A stretch of 64,000 nt of DNA from Leucobacter chromiireducens subsp. chromiireducens (GCF_016758255.1 NZ_QYAD01000001.1:1151171-1215170), one strand, 5' to 3'; positions 8,716-18,030 are shown, counted from the first letter of the stretch. Notes: a model not told the origin generated them from the sequence alone. A program made the numbers and translations.

Positions 8716-9577
8716 ACCCGCCGCACCCGCACTCGGGGTGTGCGGACAGTTCATGCTCCTCGAGCGTGCCGCGCGGGTGGCCGGCCTCAACCTCAAACGA
8801 CACCCGGGTGCCATGCACACGCGATTCGCCTCTGAACCAGGCGTCGATGAACTGCACGGTGAGCGCCGCGGCGAGCACACCCACTGCTGCGGTCTCGCTC
8901 GCAGGCGTGGACTCGACGAGCTGCGCTGCGAGCACCGATGCGCCCGGGTCTGCCTCGAGGACGGCGAGCGTGATGCAAGTGTGGCAGGGGGCACCGGGCG
9001 GCGCCACGATCGGGCCCACCGACGCGCGGGTGTCCGTCAAGCGCACGAGGAGGTGGGGGACACCCCTGACGAGCCACCGCTGCGCGCGCTCGAGCGGCTC
9101 GAGGAACCGTTCAACGAACACCACGAGTGCGGGTGCCGTGTCCGCGCCCGTGCCTGTGTCCGCGCCCGCGCCCGGGGCCTTCGTAGACCACGCGACTGTG
9201 CTCCCAACCCCGTGCGTTAGTGCGCCCGCAAAGCCGGGCACAGGCCTCCCCGCGTCGTCGATGAACAGCTGGGGCGGTAGCGCGGAGCGCGGAACAGTGG
9301 GGAGCGCGTGCACTGGTTCCGTGCGTGGCAGACAGGCACGCTCTACCGCGGAGAGGAGCGCTCGCGCTTCCTGCAGCGTCACGCCCGTGCGGCGCGCCAC
9401 CTGCGGCAGGTCCGCCGCAGCAAAGCCGGTGCGGAGTGCGCCGAGGAGACGCTGCTGGCCCGCACTCGGCGACACGATGCGCGCGTAGGCACGCTCAAAC
9501 CCCACGCGTAGGGTGTCGGGACTCTCCCAGCAGACCGGCAGGTCTGGGCGGAGTCGAAGAAACGCGGGCATGGCCAC
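8708..9577 (-). CDS. Orphan cyclodehydratase-like (TOMM leader-binding / E1-like) protein
   Basis: This 289-residue protein resembles the N-terminal half of TOMM cyclodehydratases, the leader-peptide-binding, ThiF-related domain. It shows an early winged-helix-like segment (QVARRTGVTLQEARALL), a central alpha/beta part, and a zinc-type cysteine set with PCHTC in the middle and HPECGCG at the C-terminus. No YcaO protein, precursor peptide or dehydrogenase is nearby, so a peptide-modification role cannot be assigned. Its position beside uvrD2 and before the zincin_2 protease matches mycobacterial Rv3196 in order and orientation (from memory). The start is GTG 9577 or ATG 9571. The Ala/Gly/Thr-rich stretch around residues 132-147 looks like a loose linker. 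Confidence 0.6.
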   Translation of the reverse strand: MAMPAFLRLRPDLPVCWESPDTLRVGFERAYARIVSPSAGQQRLLGALRTGFAAADLPQVARRTGVTLQEARALLSAVERACLPRTEPVHALPTVPRSALPPQLFIDDAGRPVPGFAGALTHGVGSTVAWSTKAPGAGADTGTGADTAPALVVFVERFLEPLERAQRWLVRGVPHLLVRLTDTRASVGPIVAPPGAPCHTCITLAVLEADPGASVLAAQLVESTPASETAAVGVLAAALTVQFIDAWFRGESRVHGTRVSFEVEAGHPRGTLEEHELSAHPECGCGGFR

Positions 9578-9620
9578 TAGTGTGCGGGGAAGTCTCCCTG
9601 CCTCGCTGGTTGTCCACAGC

Positions 9621-9648
9621 CTCCCGGCGCACGTGGGCGCGCCGGGAG
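9621..9648 (-). terminator. Hairpin downstream of alpha/beta hydrolase gene
   Basis: The 10-bp perfect stem CTCCCGGCGC / GCGCCGGGAG with an 8-nt loop lies between the hydrolase stop (9675) and the next gene. No clear U-tract follows, so termination strength is uncertain. Confidence 0.5.
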
Positions 9649-9674
9649 ACGCTCCCGCCCTGTGAGCGAGTGCC

Positions 9675-10430
9675 CTATGCGATCTCCGCGCGAATCACAT
9701 CGGCAAGATCTCGGGGGCGGCTCCACATCGGCCAGTGCCCGGTGGGAAGATCGACAACGCGCACCTCGCTGAGCTCGGCAACCTCCGCGAACATCGGGTG
9801 GCCTGCGCGTGCGAGCTCGAGAACCTGGGCGCTGGGAATCGAGCAGCACACGAGCGTCGTGGGCACCTCGCGCCGAGCGGGCTGCGCGAGAGATACGGCC
9901 TCCCGGAGCACGGGGCCGGGCTCCGCTACCGCGCGGTCGCGGAATCGTGCAAGCACGGCCCCGCTCAGGCCGTCCAGGCTTGCCTGCTCCGCAAGCACCC
10001 CAAAGGCAGGCAGCGGAAGCTCGGTGACCTCCGCGGGGAGGTTGGGCGCGAATGCCGTGCCAGAGCTGAGCGGCCCTGAGTCCACCCAGATCACGCGCTC
10101 AATGAGCGATGCGTGCTGATCGAGGACGAGGCTGACGGGCCCGTTCGCTCCGCTGTGTGCAACGAGCACGGCCCTTCGCTCCGGGTGCGCGCCCTCCTTC
10201 GTGGCGATGAGTTCAACAATCGCCGCGGCCTGCTCCGAGAGCGTCCGTTGAGCGCGGTGCGGATCGTCGGGATCCATGCCGGGGAGCGTGACGGCGTGCG
10301 CATCGATCCCAACGGCGGCGAGTTCGACGCGCACCTCGTCCCACGCCCACGCGCCCAGCCAATGGCCGGGAACGAGGATGAGAAGCGGAGGCTGAGAGGT
10401 CATCGGTGTGTGTGGCGTGGTGTCTGTCAT
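9675..10430 (-). CDS. Alpha/beta hydrolase
   Basis: The 251-residue protein has an alpha/beta hydrolase fold, beginning with LLILVPGHWLGAWAWDEV (strand plus oxyanion HW motif). The nucleophile elbow reads AHSGA and the C-terminal histidine is in TGHWPMW. It is of the soluble esterase/EstC-like type. It is divergent from a WYL-domain regulator with a 79-bp promoter region carrying direct repeats, so it is probably that regulator's target. The substrate cannot be read from the sequence. Together with the regulator and the VOC gene it interrupts an otherwise conserved gene block. Confidence 0.85.
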   Translation of the reverse strand: MTDTTPHTPMTSQPPLLILVPGHWLGAWAWDEVRVELAAVGIDAHAVTLPGMDPDDPHRAQRTLSEQAAAIVELIATKEGAHPERRAVLVAHSGANGPVSLVLDQHASLIERVIWVDSGPLSSGTAFAPNLPAEVTELPLPAFGVLAEQASLDGLSGAVLARFRDRAVAEPGPVLREAVSLAQPARREVPTTLVCCSIPSAQVLELARAGHPMFAEVAELSEVRVVDLPTGHWPMWSRPRDLADVIRAEIA

Positions 10431-10462
10431 ACCTCGACTCTGGCAGGCGTAGTGGACAGCAG

Positions 10463-10481
10463 TATGTCACTATTTATGTCA
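10463..10481. promoter_or_regulatory. Direct repeats TATGTCA, candidate operator
   Basis: Two TATGTCA copies (10463-10469 and 10475-10481) are spaced 12 bp start to start, about one helical turn, in the AT-rich centre of the divergent hydrolase/WYL-regulator intergenic region. The likely ligand is the adjacent regulator. Confidence 0.5.
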
Positions 10482-10509
10482 TGAATTTTGACGCCCGCGG
10501 AAACGCGCG

Positions 10510-11208
10510 ATGAAGCGCGCCGAACGGTTGCACGCCATGTCCGAGATGCTGCGTCGCAGCGGCACCCGGGGATACTCTGCGGATCGGCTCGCGCGCGAAT
10601 TCGAGGTCTCGGTCCGCACGGTGAAGCGAGACCTCGCGGCGCTTGAGCGAAGTGGTGCGCCACTCTGGTCTCGCCCCGGTCCCGGGGGCGGCTACGGCTT
10701 CGCTGCGGCGGCCACGCTGCCGCCCGTGACGCTCTCGCCTGAGCAAGCGGTTGCGCTCCTCTCCGCGGTGTCGGCAGCACAGGACGCGCCGTATGCCGAC
10801 CTCGCGGTCGCCGGTGTGCAGAAGGTGCTTGATGTGCTCGACCCGGGAACGCGCGCTCGCGCGGACGCTCTCGCACGTCGGGTCTGGGTCACTGATGCTG
10901 AACGGCCCGCCCGGCTGGTCCGCTCCGCGGTTGAGGCGGCGATGGCCGATCAGCGCGTGGTTCGCATCCAGTACGTCGCGGGCGACGGGGCGATCACCAC
11001 ACGCGACGTGGAGCCGGTACTCTTCGCCGCAGCCCACGGTACGTGGTACCTGGTGGGGTGGTGCCGCCTGCGCGATGCAATGCGGTGGTTTCGGGTGGCG
11101 CGCATCGAACGGGCGAGCGTGACGAAGACGCCTTGCTCCGGCCACACGGTCGCGGAAGTGGGGGATCCGCCAGCGAATACGCGGCCGGTGCACCGGGCGC
11201 GCGGCTGA
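10510..11208 (+). CDS. YafY-type HTH/WYL-domain transcriptional regulator
   Basis: The 232-residue protein has an N-terminal DeoR-like winged helix (residues 1-65; YSADRLAREFEVSVRTVKRD) and a C-terminal WYL domain with TWYLVGWCRLR. WYL regulators bind small ligands or nucleic acids and usually control a divergent gene; here that is the alpha/beta hydrolase. The start ATG at 10510 gives the complete HTH. The C-terminus after the WYL core is short, about 20 residues, and lacks the extension seen in longer family members. Confidence 0.85.
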   Translation: MKRAERLHAMSEMLRRSGTRGYSADRLAREFEVSVRTVKRDLAALERSGAPLWSRPGPGGGYGFAAAATLPPVTLSPEQAVALLSAVSAAQDAPYADLAVAGVQKVLDVLDPGTRARADALARRVWVTDAERPARLVRSAVEAAMADQRVVRIQYVAGDGAITTRDVEPVLFAAAHGTWYLVGWCRLRDAMRWFRVARIERASVTKTPCSGHTVAEVGDPPANTRPVHRARG

Positions 11209-11274
11209 CGTTGTCCCACGAGGGGGGAACACGCGTCAAGTGCACCGCGAGCCGAATACGGACCTCAGGAGGAG

Positions 11275-11670
11275 CTACGCTATTTCGTCCGCAACGATCT
11301 CGACCTTGAAACCGGCCGAGTTTTCTATCCAGCCCGCATAGTGCTGCGGCCCGCCAGCATGTGGATATCGGTCCTCATACAGCGCACTCCAGCCGTGGCT
11401 GCTGGCACCGGCCATGATTCTGTCGACTTCGGATGGAGCACCAGCACCGAACGCGATGTGGTTGACTCCAGGCGTTCGACGATCGTGCGTCCTTCCCGAC
11501 AGCTTCGGAGAGACCGTCAGCGTGAGGTAGGGCCCTCCAGCTGACCACGACTCGCCCTCATCCCACACGCTCTCCTGAACAAATCCCAGCTCGCGGAGCA
11601 GCCAGCCCCACTCCTCGCGGGCCGGAGCAATGTCGGCGACCCACACCTCTACATGATGAAACCCGGGCAT
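11275..11670 (-). CDS. VOC/glyoxalase-family protein
   Basis: The start ATG at 11670 (MPGFHHVEVWVAD) is used; an upstream extension of the frame has no protein character and would cross a hairpin. The 131-residue single-module protein has a first metal-type His in FHHVEVWV, a second candidate in NHIAFGA, and a final glutamate in FKVEIVAD. VOC proteins include glyoxalases, dioxygenases and antibiotic-binding proteins; the substrate is unknown. Confidence 0.82.
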   Translation of the reverse strand: MPGFHHVEVWVADIAPAREEWGWLLRELGFVQESVWDEGESWSAGGPYLTLTVSPKLSGRTHDRRTPGVNHIAFGAGAPSEVDRIMAGASSHGWSALYEDRYPHAGGPQHYAGWIENSAGFKVEIVADEIA

Positions 11671-11709
11671 ACGTACAGTCTGGCAGGCGCCACACGACCG
11701 CAAAACTGA

Positions 11710-11742
11710 GTGAGCCCCCGCGCTCGCTGCGCGGGGGCTCAC
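11710..11742 (-). terminator. Strong hairpin terminator after the metalloprotease gene
   Basis: A 14-bp perfect stem (GTGAGCCCCCGCGC and complement) with a 5-nt loop is followed on the minus strand by CTCAGTTTT. It lies 32 bp past the stop of the leftward metalloprotease gene. Confidence 0.8.
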
Positions 11743-11773
11743 TGAGTGCCGGAGGCTCGGACGCCGCCCGGGG

Positions 11774-13219
11774 CTAGGACGCCGTCGGAGGCGTCGTGGG
11801 CTCAGGGCCGTCGCTGTTCGGCTGCCCCTCGTCGCGCCCATCCTCGCCACCCGCGTGCGGGGGGAGCTCGCCGTCGAGCAGCTGCGCAAGCGCCGCATCG
11901 AACTCGTCAACGGGTGCCTCGGGCGTCGCGCCACTCAGCCCCAGTCGCTCAAGCAACTGCGCCGGGTGGTCGAGCTCCTCCGAAGTGGGGAGCAGATCGG
12001 GGTGTGCCCACAGCCCGTCGCGGGTGGCGACATCGCTGCGCTCGCCCACCAAACGCCACAGCGCCGCGGCCTCGCGGAGCCGACGCGGGCGGAGCTCAAG
12101 GCCCGCCAGCGCTGCGAATGCGTGCTCGGCGGGGCCGCCGGTGGCGCGGCGGCGCCGCACCATTTCGGCGATCGCCTCCGCGCCAGGGATCCGCTTCGCC
12201 GCGTCCGCCGTCACCACATCGACCCAGCCCTCGACGAGCGCGAGCATCGTCTCGAGGCGCGCGTGAGCGGCCTCCTGCTCCTCGGTCTTCGGCGGAATCA
12301 GCGCACCATTCGTGATGAGCTGCTGGATCTGCTCGGGATGCTCCGGATCGATCTCGTGCGCGAGATCCTGGATGTGGTCCGTGTCAATGCGGATGCCGCG
12401 CGAGTAGTCGGTGATCGCGGTGAGGAGGTGCAGCCGCAGCCACTTCGCGTGGCGGAACAGTCGCGCGTGCGCAAGTTCCCGGACGGCGAGGTAGAGAGTC
12501 ACCGCCTCGGGATCCTGATCGAGTCCCTCTGCGAACGCGGCAACGCCGCCGGGGAGCAACGCACCACCCTCGCGGCCGGGGCCTGAGAGCAGCGGGATCC
12601 CAACATCTCCGGCCGAGACGACCTCGCCGGAGAGCTTGCCGATGATGGTGCCGAGCTGCACGGCAAAGAGCGCGCCGCCCACGCTGCGCAGCATCGGCGC
12701 TGCGCCCTTGAGTGCATCACCGAGCTCCTCGGGCATCTGCGTTTCGAGCGCCCCCATGAGCGCGCCGGTGATGGACTCGGCGACCGGCTGCGCAAGGCCC
12801 ACCCAGGTGTCCACGGTCTGCTGCACCCACTCGATGCGACCGAGCGTGCGCGGTGCGTCCGGAGTCGCACCGATGTCGGTCACTTCATCAAGCCACAGCG
12901 TCGCAACCGGGAACGCGCGCATCGCAGGCGCGGGATCGGCGGCAGCCGCACCGTCGCTCGCCACCTCGATGGCTGTGCGGCGGGTCGCCGACCAGTCGAT
13001 CTCGGCGGAAGGGTTGTGCATCGCGCCCTGCAGCGTCGAAAACAGTCCCTGCAGCATCTGCGGATCGATCGGGATCCCCGCTGCTTTCGCAAACTGCTCG
13101 GGATCAAGCGCCGCGCCATCGCCGCCCTGCCCGGACAGCATTTCGCCAAGGATCCGCTGGAGGTCCTCGAAGTCGTTCCGGCCCTCTCGATCGGAGCCGT
13201 CGTGGTCGTTCGCGCTCAT
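11774..13219 (-). CDS. Zincin_2-family predicted zinc metalloprotease (DUF2342 / Rv3195-like)
   Basis: The 481-residue protein belongs to the actinobacterial zincin_2 family. Typical landmarks are visible: the helix with RELAHARLFRHAKWLRLHLL, the LALVEGWVDVVT segment, and the C-terminal RRRRATGGPAEHAFAAL..LELRPRRLREA block ending in HPDLLP. The canonical HExxH is not obvious; the helix has E-x2-H, so metal binding is inferred from the family. It is divergent from the Lon-like protease gene, as in mycobacteria (Rv3195/Rv3194c). The last 50 residues are acidic and Pro/Gly-rich. Confidence 0.82.
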   Translation of the reverse strand: MSANDHDGSDREGRNDFEDLQRILGEMLSGQGGDGAALDPEQFAKAAGIPIDPQMLQGLFSTLQGAMHNPSAEIDWSATRRTAIEVASDGAAAADPAPAMRAFPVATLWLDEVTDIGATPDAPRTLGRIEWVQQTVDTWVGLAQPVAESITGALMGALETQMPEELGDALKGAAPMLRSVGGALFAVQLGTIIGKLSGEVVSAGDVGIPLLSGPGREGGALLPGGVAAFAEGLDQDPEAVTLYLAVRELAHARLFRHAKWLRLHLLTAITDYSRGIRIDTDHIQDLAHEIDPEHPEQIQQLITNGALIPPKTEEQEAAHARLETMLALVEGWVDVVTADAAKRIPGAEAIAEMVRRRRATGGPAEHAFAALAGLELRPRRLREAAALWRLVGERSDVATRDGLWAHPDLLPTSEELDHPAQLLERLGLSGATPEAPVDEFDAALAQLLDGELPPHAGGEDGRDEGQPNSDGPEPTTPPTAS

Positions 13220-13356
13220 CGCCGCTCCCTCGCTGTTCGTCGTGTTTCCACGCTACGGCACAGCGGTCAGTTCTTCCTGCTAGATTGACCCGCGCTCGGC
13301 GTTTTCCTTTGCGCCGAGTGCGAACAGGCGCGGTGATCTGGAACTTGAGGAGCACG

Positions 13357-14469
13357 TTGGGCGAGTACGGCACGGTCGTGGAAACTGACGAACTGCACCG
13401 GCAACAGCGTCGCTCGCGCTGGGCGTTGAGCATTGCGCTGGCCGCGTGCATCGTGCTGCTGGCCGCGGTGATCCCTTCGCCCTTCACGGTGGAACGGCCC
13501 GGCCCCGTGGTGAACACGCTCGGCGAGGCGCGGATCGATGGCGAGTCGCGCCCCGTGATTTCTATTCCGGGGGCGAAGACCTACCCGACGACGGGAGAGC
13601 TCAACCTCCTCACGGTGTCCCTCGTGGGCAGCCCAGAGCATCCCGCGAGCTGGCTGGCGCTCGTGCCGGCACTCGTCGACCCGTCGCAGCGCATCGCGCC
13701 ACGAAGCGATTTCTTCCCCGAGGGCACCACGCTTGAGGATCGCGAGGCGCAGGGCACCGTGCAGATGCAGTCGTCGCAGGCGCAGGCCGCCGCTGCCGCG
13801 TATCGCGCGCTCGGTGAGGACGTGCCGGTGGAACTGACGGTCGCGGCAGTGTCCGAGGATGGGCCCGCGGTCGGTGTGCTGCAGGACGGTGATGTGATTC
13901 TGCGCGCGGGCGGCAGCCCAGTTGCCGACTTCGCCGGGCTGCGCGACGCCATCATTGCAGCCGGCGCGGGATCCGAGCTGACGCTCGACGTGCGCCGGGA
14001 CGGTGCGGAGCAATCCGTCGTGCTCACACCCGCCGTGCCGGAGGGAGGAACGGACCCTCTCATTGGTGCGATCATTTCCTCGGTGTACGACCTGCCGCAC
14101 GAGGTGGACATCAGCCTCTCGGAGATCGGCGGGCCGAGCGCCGGCATGATCTTCGCGCTCGGGATCGTGGACCAGCTCACGCCAGGGGACATGCTTGACG
14201 GGCGCGCGGTGAGCGGCACCGGCACCGTGAACGATCACGGCGAGGTCGGCCCGATCGGTGGCCTGGAGCAGAAGATGTGGGCGGCCGAGCGCGCGGGGAG
14301 CGACCTGTTCCTCATGCCCATGGGCAACTGCGCTGACCTGCCGAAGCGCGTCCCTGACGGGCTGCAGATCGCTCCCGTGGCGACGCTGGATGAGGCACTC
14401 GACGCGATCGCCGACAGCGGTGCCGGGAAGCCCGTGGCTGGCACCGAGCGCTGCGGGGCGGTGCAGTAG
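13357..14469 (+). CDS. Lon-like membrane-anchored serine protease with PDZ domain
   Basis: The start is uncertain. TTG 13357 follows GAGGAG at 13347-13352; GTG 13333 and GTG 13378 are alternatives. A single N-terminal transmembrane helix (WALSIALAACIVLLAAVIP) is followed by a PDZ domain (about residues 160-240). A Lon/S16 proteolytic domain has catalytic Ser261 in GGPSAGM and Lys306 in LEQKMWAAE, the standard Ser-Lys dyad spacing. This YlbL/Rv3194c-type family cleaves extracytoplasmic substrates. The gene is divergent from the zincin_2 gene and is followed by UPF0182, as in mycobacteria. Confidence 0.85.
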   Translation: MGEYGTVVETDELHRQQRRSRWALSIALAACIVLLAAVIPSPFTVERPGPVVNTLGEARIDGESRPVISIPGAKTYPTTGELNLLTVSLVGSPEHPASWLALVPALVDPSQRIAPRSDFFPEGTTLEDREAQGTVQMQSSQAQAAAAAYRALGEDVPVELTVAAVSEDGPAVGVLQDGDVILRAGGSPVADFAGLRDAIIAAGAGSELTLDVRRDGAEQSVVLTPAVPEGGTDPLIGAIISSVYDLPHEVDISLSEIGGPSAGMIFALGIVDQLTPGDMLDGRAVSGTGTVNDHGEVGPIGGLEQKMWAAERAGSDLFLMPMGNCADLPKRVPDGLQIAPVATLDEALDAIADSGAGKPVAGTERCGAVQ

Positions 14470-14636
14470 CGAGCCGAGTGCCCGGATCCCGATCGAGTCC
14501 CGGATTGCGATCGAGTCACGAAGCGCGGCAAAGCTGACTCGGATCCCGGAGGATTGTCAGCGCCGGGGGATAGGGTGGTGGGCGGAACCCGCTCAGCGCC
14601 GCCAGGTGCCCTTCGGACAGGAAAGTACTCAGAGAC

Positions 14637-17600
14637 GTGACCGACCAGACGATGGGAGCGCCAGCCGCTCCCCAGCGCCGACTCTCGCCGCTTGCCGCCA
14701 CCATCATCCTCGTGGTGATCCTGATTCTCGGCTTCCTCGCGGTCGCCGCGGTGATGGGCGAGGTGCTGTGGTACAAGCAAACCGGCTACCTGCCGGTACT
14801 CACCACCCAGTGGATTGCGGCGGCGGTGATGTTCGTCATTGGCTTCCTTGGCATGGCGGTTCCCATCTTCTTCGCGATCGACATCGCGTATCGAAAGCGG
14901 CCCGTGTACGCGCGGCTTACCGCTCAGCTCGACCGCTACCAGGAGCTGTTTGAGCCGCTCCGCCGCCTCGTGAAGTGGGGGCTGCCCGCGGTGCTCGGCC
15001 TGTTCGCCGGCGTCAGCACGGCAACGCAGTGGCAGACCGCGCTGCTCTGGCTGAATGCCGAGCCGACGGGGGAGAAAGATCCGCAGTTCGGCTTCGATAT
15101 CTCCTTCTACCTGTTCAGCCTGCCGATGCTGCAGGGCATCGTGGGCTTCGCCTCCGCCGTGACGCTCATCGCGCTCATCGCTGGCGTCGCGACGAGCTAC
15201 CTCTACGGCGGCATCGCGTTCTCCGGACGCGACGTGCGCGTGTCGAAGTCGACCCGCATCCAGGCGGCAGTGCTCGCAACGATCTACCTCCTGCTGCAGG
15301 CTGTAAGCCTCTGGCTCGACCAGTACCGCTCGCTCACCACCTCCGGTGGAATCCGCACGGGTGCGATGTTCCAGGACGTGCACGCCGTCATCCCGGGCAA
15401 GCAGATTCTCGCGGGCATCGCGATCATCGTGGCGATCCTGTTCCTCGTGACCGCGTTCACGGGCAAGTGGCGCCTCCCGGTCGTCGGCACGGTGCTCTTC
15501 CTCGTGTCGAGCATTGTGCTCGGCATCGGCTACCCCTGGGGCGTGCAGCAGTTCCAGGTGCGCCCGGATGAGAAGAGCCTGGAGTCGGAGTACATCCAAC
15601 GCAATATCGATGCGACACGCACCGCGTACGGGCTCGACGACGTTGAAGTCGAGCGGTACGACGCGGTGACCGATGCCGAGCCGGGAGCGCTGCGCGATGA
15701 CGCCGCGGCGACCGCGAACATCCGCATCATCGATCCTGAGGTGGTGTCGCCCACGTTCGCTCAGCTCGAGCAGATCCGTCAGTACTACCAGTTCCCCACC
15801 TCGCTGAGCGTGGACCGCTACGAGATCGACGGGCAGATCGAGGACACCGTTTCGGCGGTGCGCGATATCAATATTGAGGATCAGAAGGGGTGGTATAACC
15901 GCACCCTCGTCTACACGCACGGCTACGGCATGGTTGCGGCGTACGGTAACCAGCGCTCGTCGGGCGGCGAGCCCGTGTTCCTTGAGAACGGCATTCCCAC
16001 GAGCGGGAAGCTCGGCAAGTTTGAGCCCCGCGTGTACTTCGGCCTCGAGTCACCCACCTACTCAATTGTGGGCGGCGAGCGGAAGAAGCCGATCGAGCTC
16101 GACTTCCCGGCTGATGCCGAGAGCGTCGCCGAAGCAACCGCAGACGACGCCGCTCCTGCCGAGGAGAACGCTGGAGACAGCGCCGCCGCCGAGGCAAGCG
16201 CCGACGCGCCCGCAGCGGACGACAGCGCTGCCACCGCCCCGAGCGACGAGAAGATCGCCGAGGAGCAGTCGGAGGGCGACAAGGTTGAGGCGTCCGCAGA
16301 GGGCGGACGTCAGAACATGACGACGTTCTCGGGCAACGGTGGCCCCGAGCTCAACAACATCTTCACGAAGCTCATTTATGCCCTGAAGTTCCAGGACATG
16401 GAGGTGCTGCTCTCGGGCGCCGTGGTTGATGGCTCGCAGATTCTCTACGACCGCAACCCGGTCGATCGGGTGCAGAAGGTGGCGCCGTACCTCACGATCG
16501 ACGGGTCGCCTTACGCGTCTGTAGTTGACGGGCGTATCGTATGGATCATTGACGGCTACACGACTTCGGCTGACTACCCGTACTCCGAGGTCACCGACAT
16601 GAACGCGCTGATGGTTGACTCCGTCGACAAGACCCGCGACCCCATGCCGAAGCCGGTCAACTACATCCGCAACTCGGTGAAGGCCACGGTTGATGCGTAC
16701 GACGGCACGGTGTCGCTCTACGCATGGGACTCGGAGGATCCGCTCCTGAAGTCGTGGGGGAAGATCTTCCCGGGCACGCTGAAGGACGTCTCCGAGATGA
16801 GCGGTGGCCTGCTGAGCCACGTGCGCTACCCGACCGACATGTTCAAGGTGCAGCGCGCCGTGTTGGGCGAGTACCACGTCACCGACCCCGATGCCTTCTA
16901 CTCGGCTGAGGATCGCTGGCGTACGCCGAACGACCCAGTGTCGAGCAACACCGCGAACGCGGAGAAGCTCGCGCAGCCGCCCTACTACCTGACGATGGCG
17001 GCTGGGGCGAACGAGGATCCGAACTACTCGATCTACTCGACGTACATTCCGGATGCGCGCGGAGAGGGCCAGCGAGACATTCTCACCGGCTACCTGGCTG
17101 CGAACTCGAATGCGGGATCCACGGATGGGAAGGTCTCGGACGACTATGGCACGCTCAAGCTGCTGACGCTGCCGAAGAGCAACTCGATCCCCGGCCCGGG
17201 TCAGGTGCAGAACAGCTTCACCACCGACTCGAAGGTCTCGAACCTGCTCAACATCCTGCGCCAGGGCGAGAGTAAGGTCATCAGCGGCAACCTGCTGACC
17301 CTCCCAGTCGGTGGCGGTCTGCTCTACGTGCAGCCGGTGTACGTGAAGGCATCGTCGGGCACGAGCTTCCCGATCCTGCAGAAGGTGCTGGTTTCCTTCG
17401 GTGATGACATCGCCTTCGAGGACACCCTCGATGCGGCGCTTGATGAACTCTTCGGCGGAAACTCCGGCGCGAACGCCGGCGACGGCGGCACGGAGGTCGA
17501 TCCGGGCGCAACGCCTGGCGAGGGCGACGAAGGTGGCGAGACTGGCGGCGAGAGCGGCTCATCGGGGTCGGCCGGCGCGAACGACGATCCCGCGCTGCGT

Positions 17601-17717
17601 GCGATGCAGGAGGCACTGCAGGAGCGCGACAAGGCGATGAAGGACGGCGACTGGGCCGCCTACGGCAAGGCCGACGACAAGCTGCGTCAGGCGATCGAGG
17701 ACGCGCTGAAGGGCTAG
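14637..17717 (+). CDS. UPF0182-family multi-pass membrane protein
   Basis: The 1026-residue GTG-start protein has about seven N-terminal membrane helices (first AATIILVVILILGFLAVAAV), including the family segment DPQFGFDISFYLF, and a large extracytoplasmic region. An acidic Ala/Glu/Asp-rich insertion sits at about residues 490-558, and a Gly/Glu/Asp linker precedes the C-terminal charged helix. The family (Rv3193c-like) has no established function. It is last in the conserved block and is followed by a terminator. Confidence 0.88.
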   Translation: MTDQTMGAPAAPQRRLSPLAATIILVVILILGFLAVAAVMGEVLWYKQTGYLPVLTTQWIAAAVMFVIGFLGMAVPIFFAIDIAYRKRPVYARLTAQLDRYQELFEPLRRLVKWGLPAVLGLFAGVSTATQWQTALLWLNAEPTGEKDPQFGFDISFYLFSLPMLQGIVGFASAVTLIALIAGVATSYLYGGIAFSGRDVRVSKSTRIQAAVLATIYLLLQAVSLWLDQYRSLTTSGGIRTGAMFQDVHAVIPGKQILAGIAIIVAILFLVTAFTGKWRLPVVGTVLFLVSSIVLGIGYPWGVQQFQVRPDEKSLESEYIQRNIDATRTAYGLDDVEVERYDAVTDAEPGALRDDAAATANIRIIDPEVVSPTFAQLEQIRQYYQFPTSLSVDRYEIDGQIEDTVSAVRDINIEDQKGWYNRTLVYTHGYGMVAAYGNQRSSGGEPVFLENGIPTSGKLGKFEPRVYFGLESPTYSIVGGERKKPIELDFPADAESVAEATADDAAPAEENAGDSAAAEASADAPAADDSAATAPSDEKIAEEQSEGDKVEASAEGGRQNMTTFSGNGGPELNNIFTKLIYALKFQDMEVLLSGAVVDGSQILYDRNPVDRVQKVAPYLTIDGSPYASVVDGRIVWIIDGYTTSADYPYSEVTDMNALMVDSVDKTRDPMPKPVNYIRNSVKATVDAYDGTVSLYAWDSEDPLLKSWGKIFPGTLKDVSEMSGGLLSHVRYPTDMFKVQRAVLGEYHVTDPDAFYSAEDRWRTPNDPVSSNTANAEKLAQPPYYLTMAAGANEDPNYSIYSTYIPDARGEGQRDILTGYLAANSNAGSTDGKVSDDYGTLKLLTLPKSNSIPGPGQVQNSFTTDSKVSNLLNILRQGESKVISGNLLTLPVGGGLLYVQPVYVKASSGTSFPILQKVLVSFGDDIAFEDTLDAALDELFGGNSGANAGDGGTEVDPGATPGEGDEGGETGGESGSSGSAGANDDPALRAMQEALQERDKAMKDGDWAAYGKADDKLRQAIEDALKG

Positions 17718-17751
17718 TCCCGTCGGATGCGCCGCGCAGTGCGCGCGCGAG

Positions 17752-17790
17752 AGGGCCCGGCTTCGAGCAATGCTTGAGGTCGGGCCCTTT
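17752..17790 (+). terminator. Terminator after UPF0182 gene
   Basis: The stem AGGGCCCG / CGGGCCCT is extended by imperfect inner pairing and followed by TT, 34 bp after the UPF0182 stop. Confidence 0.7.
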
Positions 17791-18030
17791 GCGTGTCTCC
17801 GGGGTGTGTGCGTGAGTGTCCCTGCGTGCGCAGGCCTGCCGGGGAGTGCAAGATCGCGGATGAATGCCGTGTGGCCGGTGAGCGTCGCTCACAGAGCGAG
17901 GACGGCGGCGAAGATTTCGTCGTCCCGTGCGGGCGGAGGGGCTTCTGCGAAACGGGCTGCCAGGCGGCCAGGGGCTGCAGCGCAGCAAGCGGCGCGCGTC
18001 GTGCCACAGAAAACTGCCGAGAAAAGGCGG
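17791..18030. other. Gene-free stretch between UPF0182 terminator and tRNA terminator
   Basis: Nothing convincing is seen here. Open frames on both strands have arginine/serine-rich shadow composition and no recognisable domain. Confidence 0.5.

Noticed and set aside
8708..9577. A RiPP (TOMM) biosynthetic cluster
   Set aside because: No YcaO, precursor peptide, dehydrogenase or exporter found on either side.
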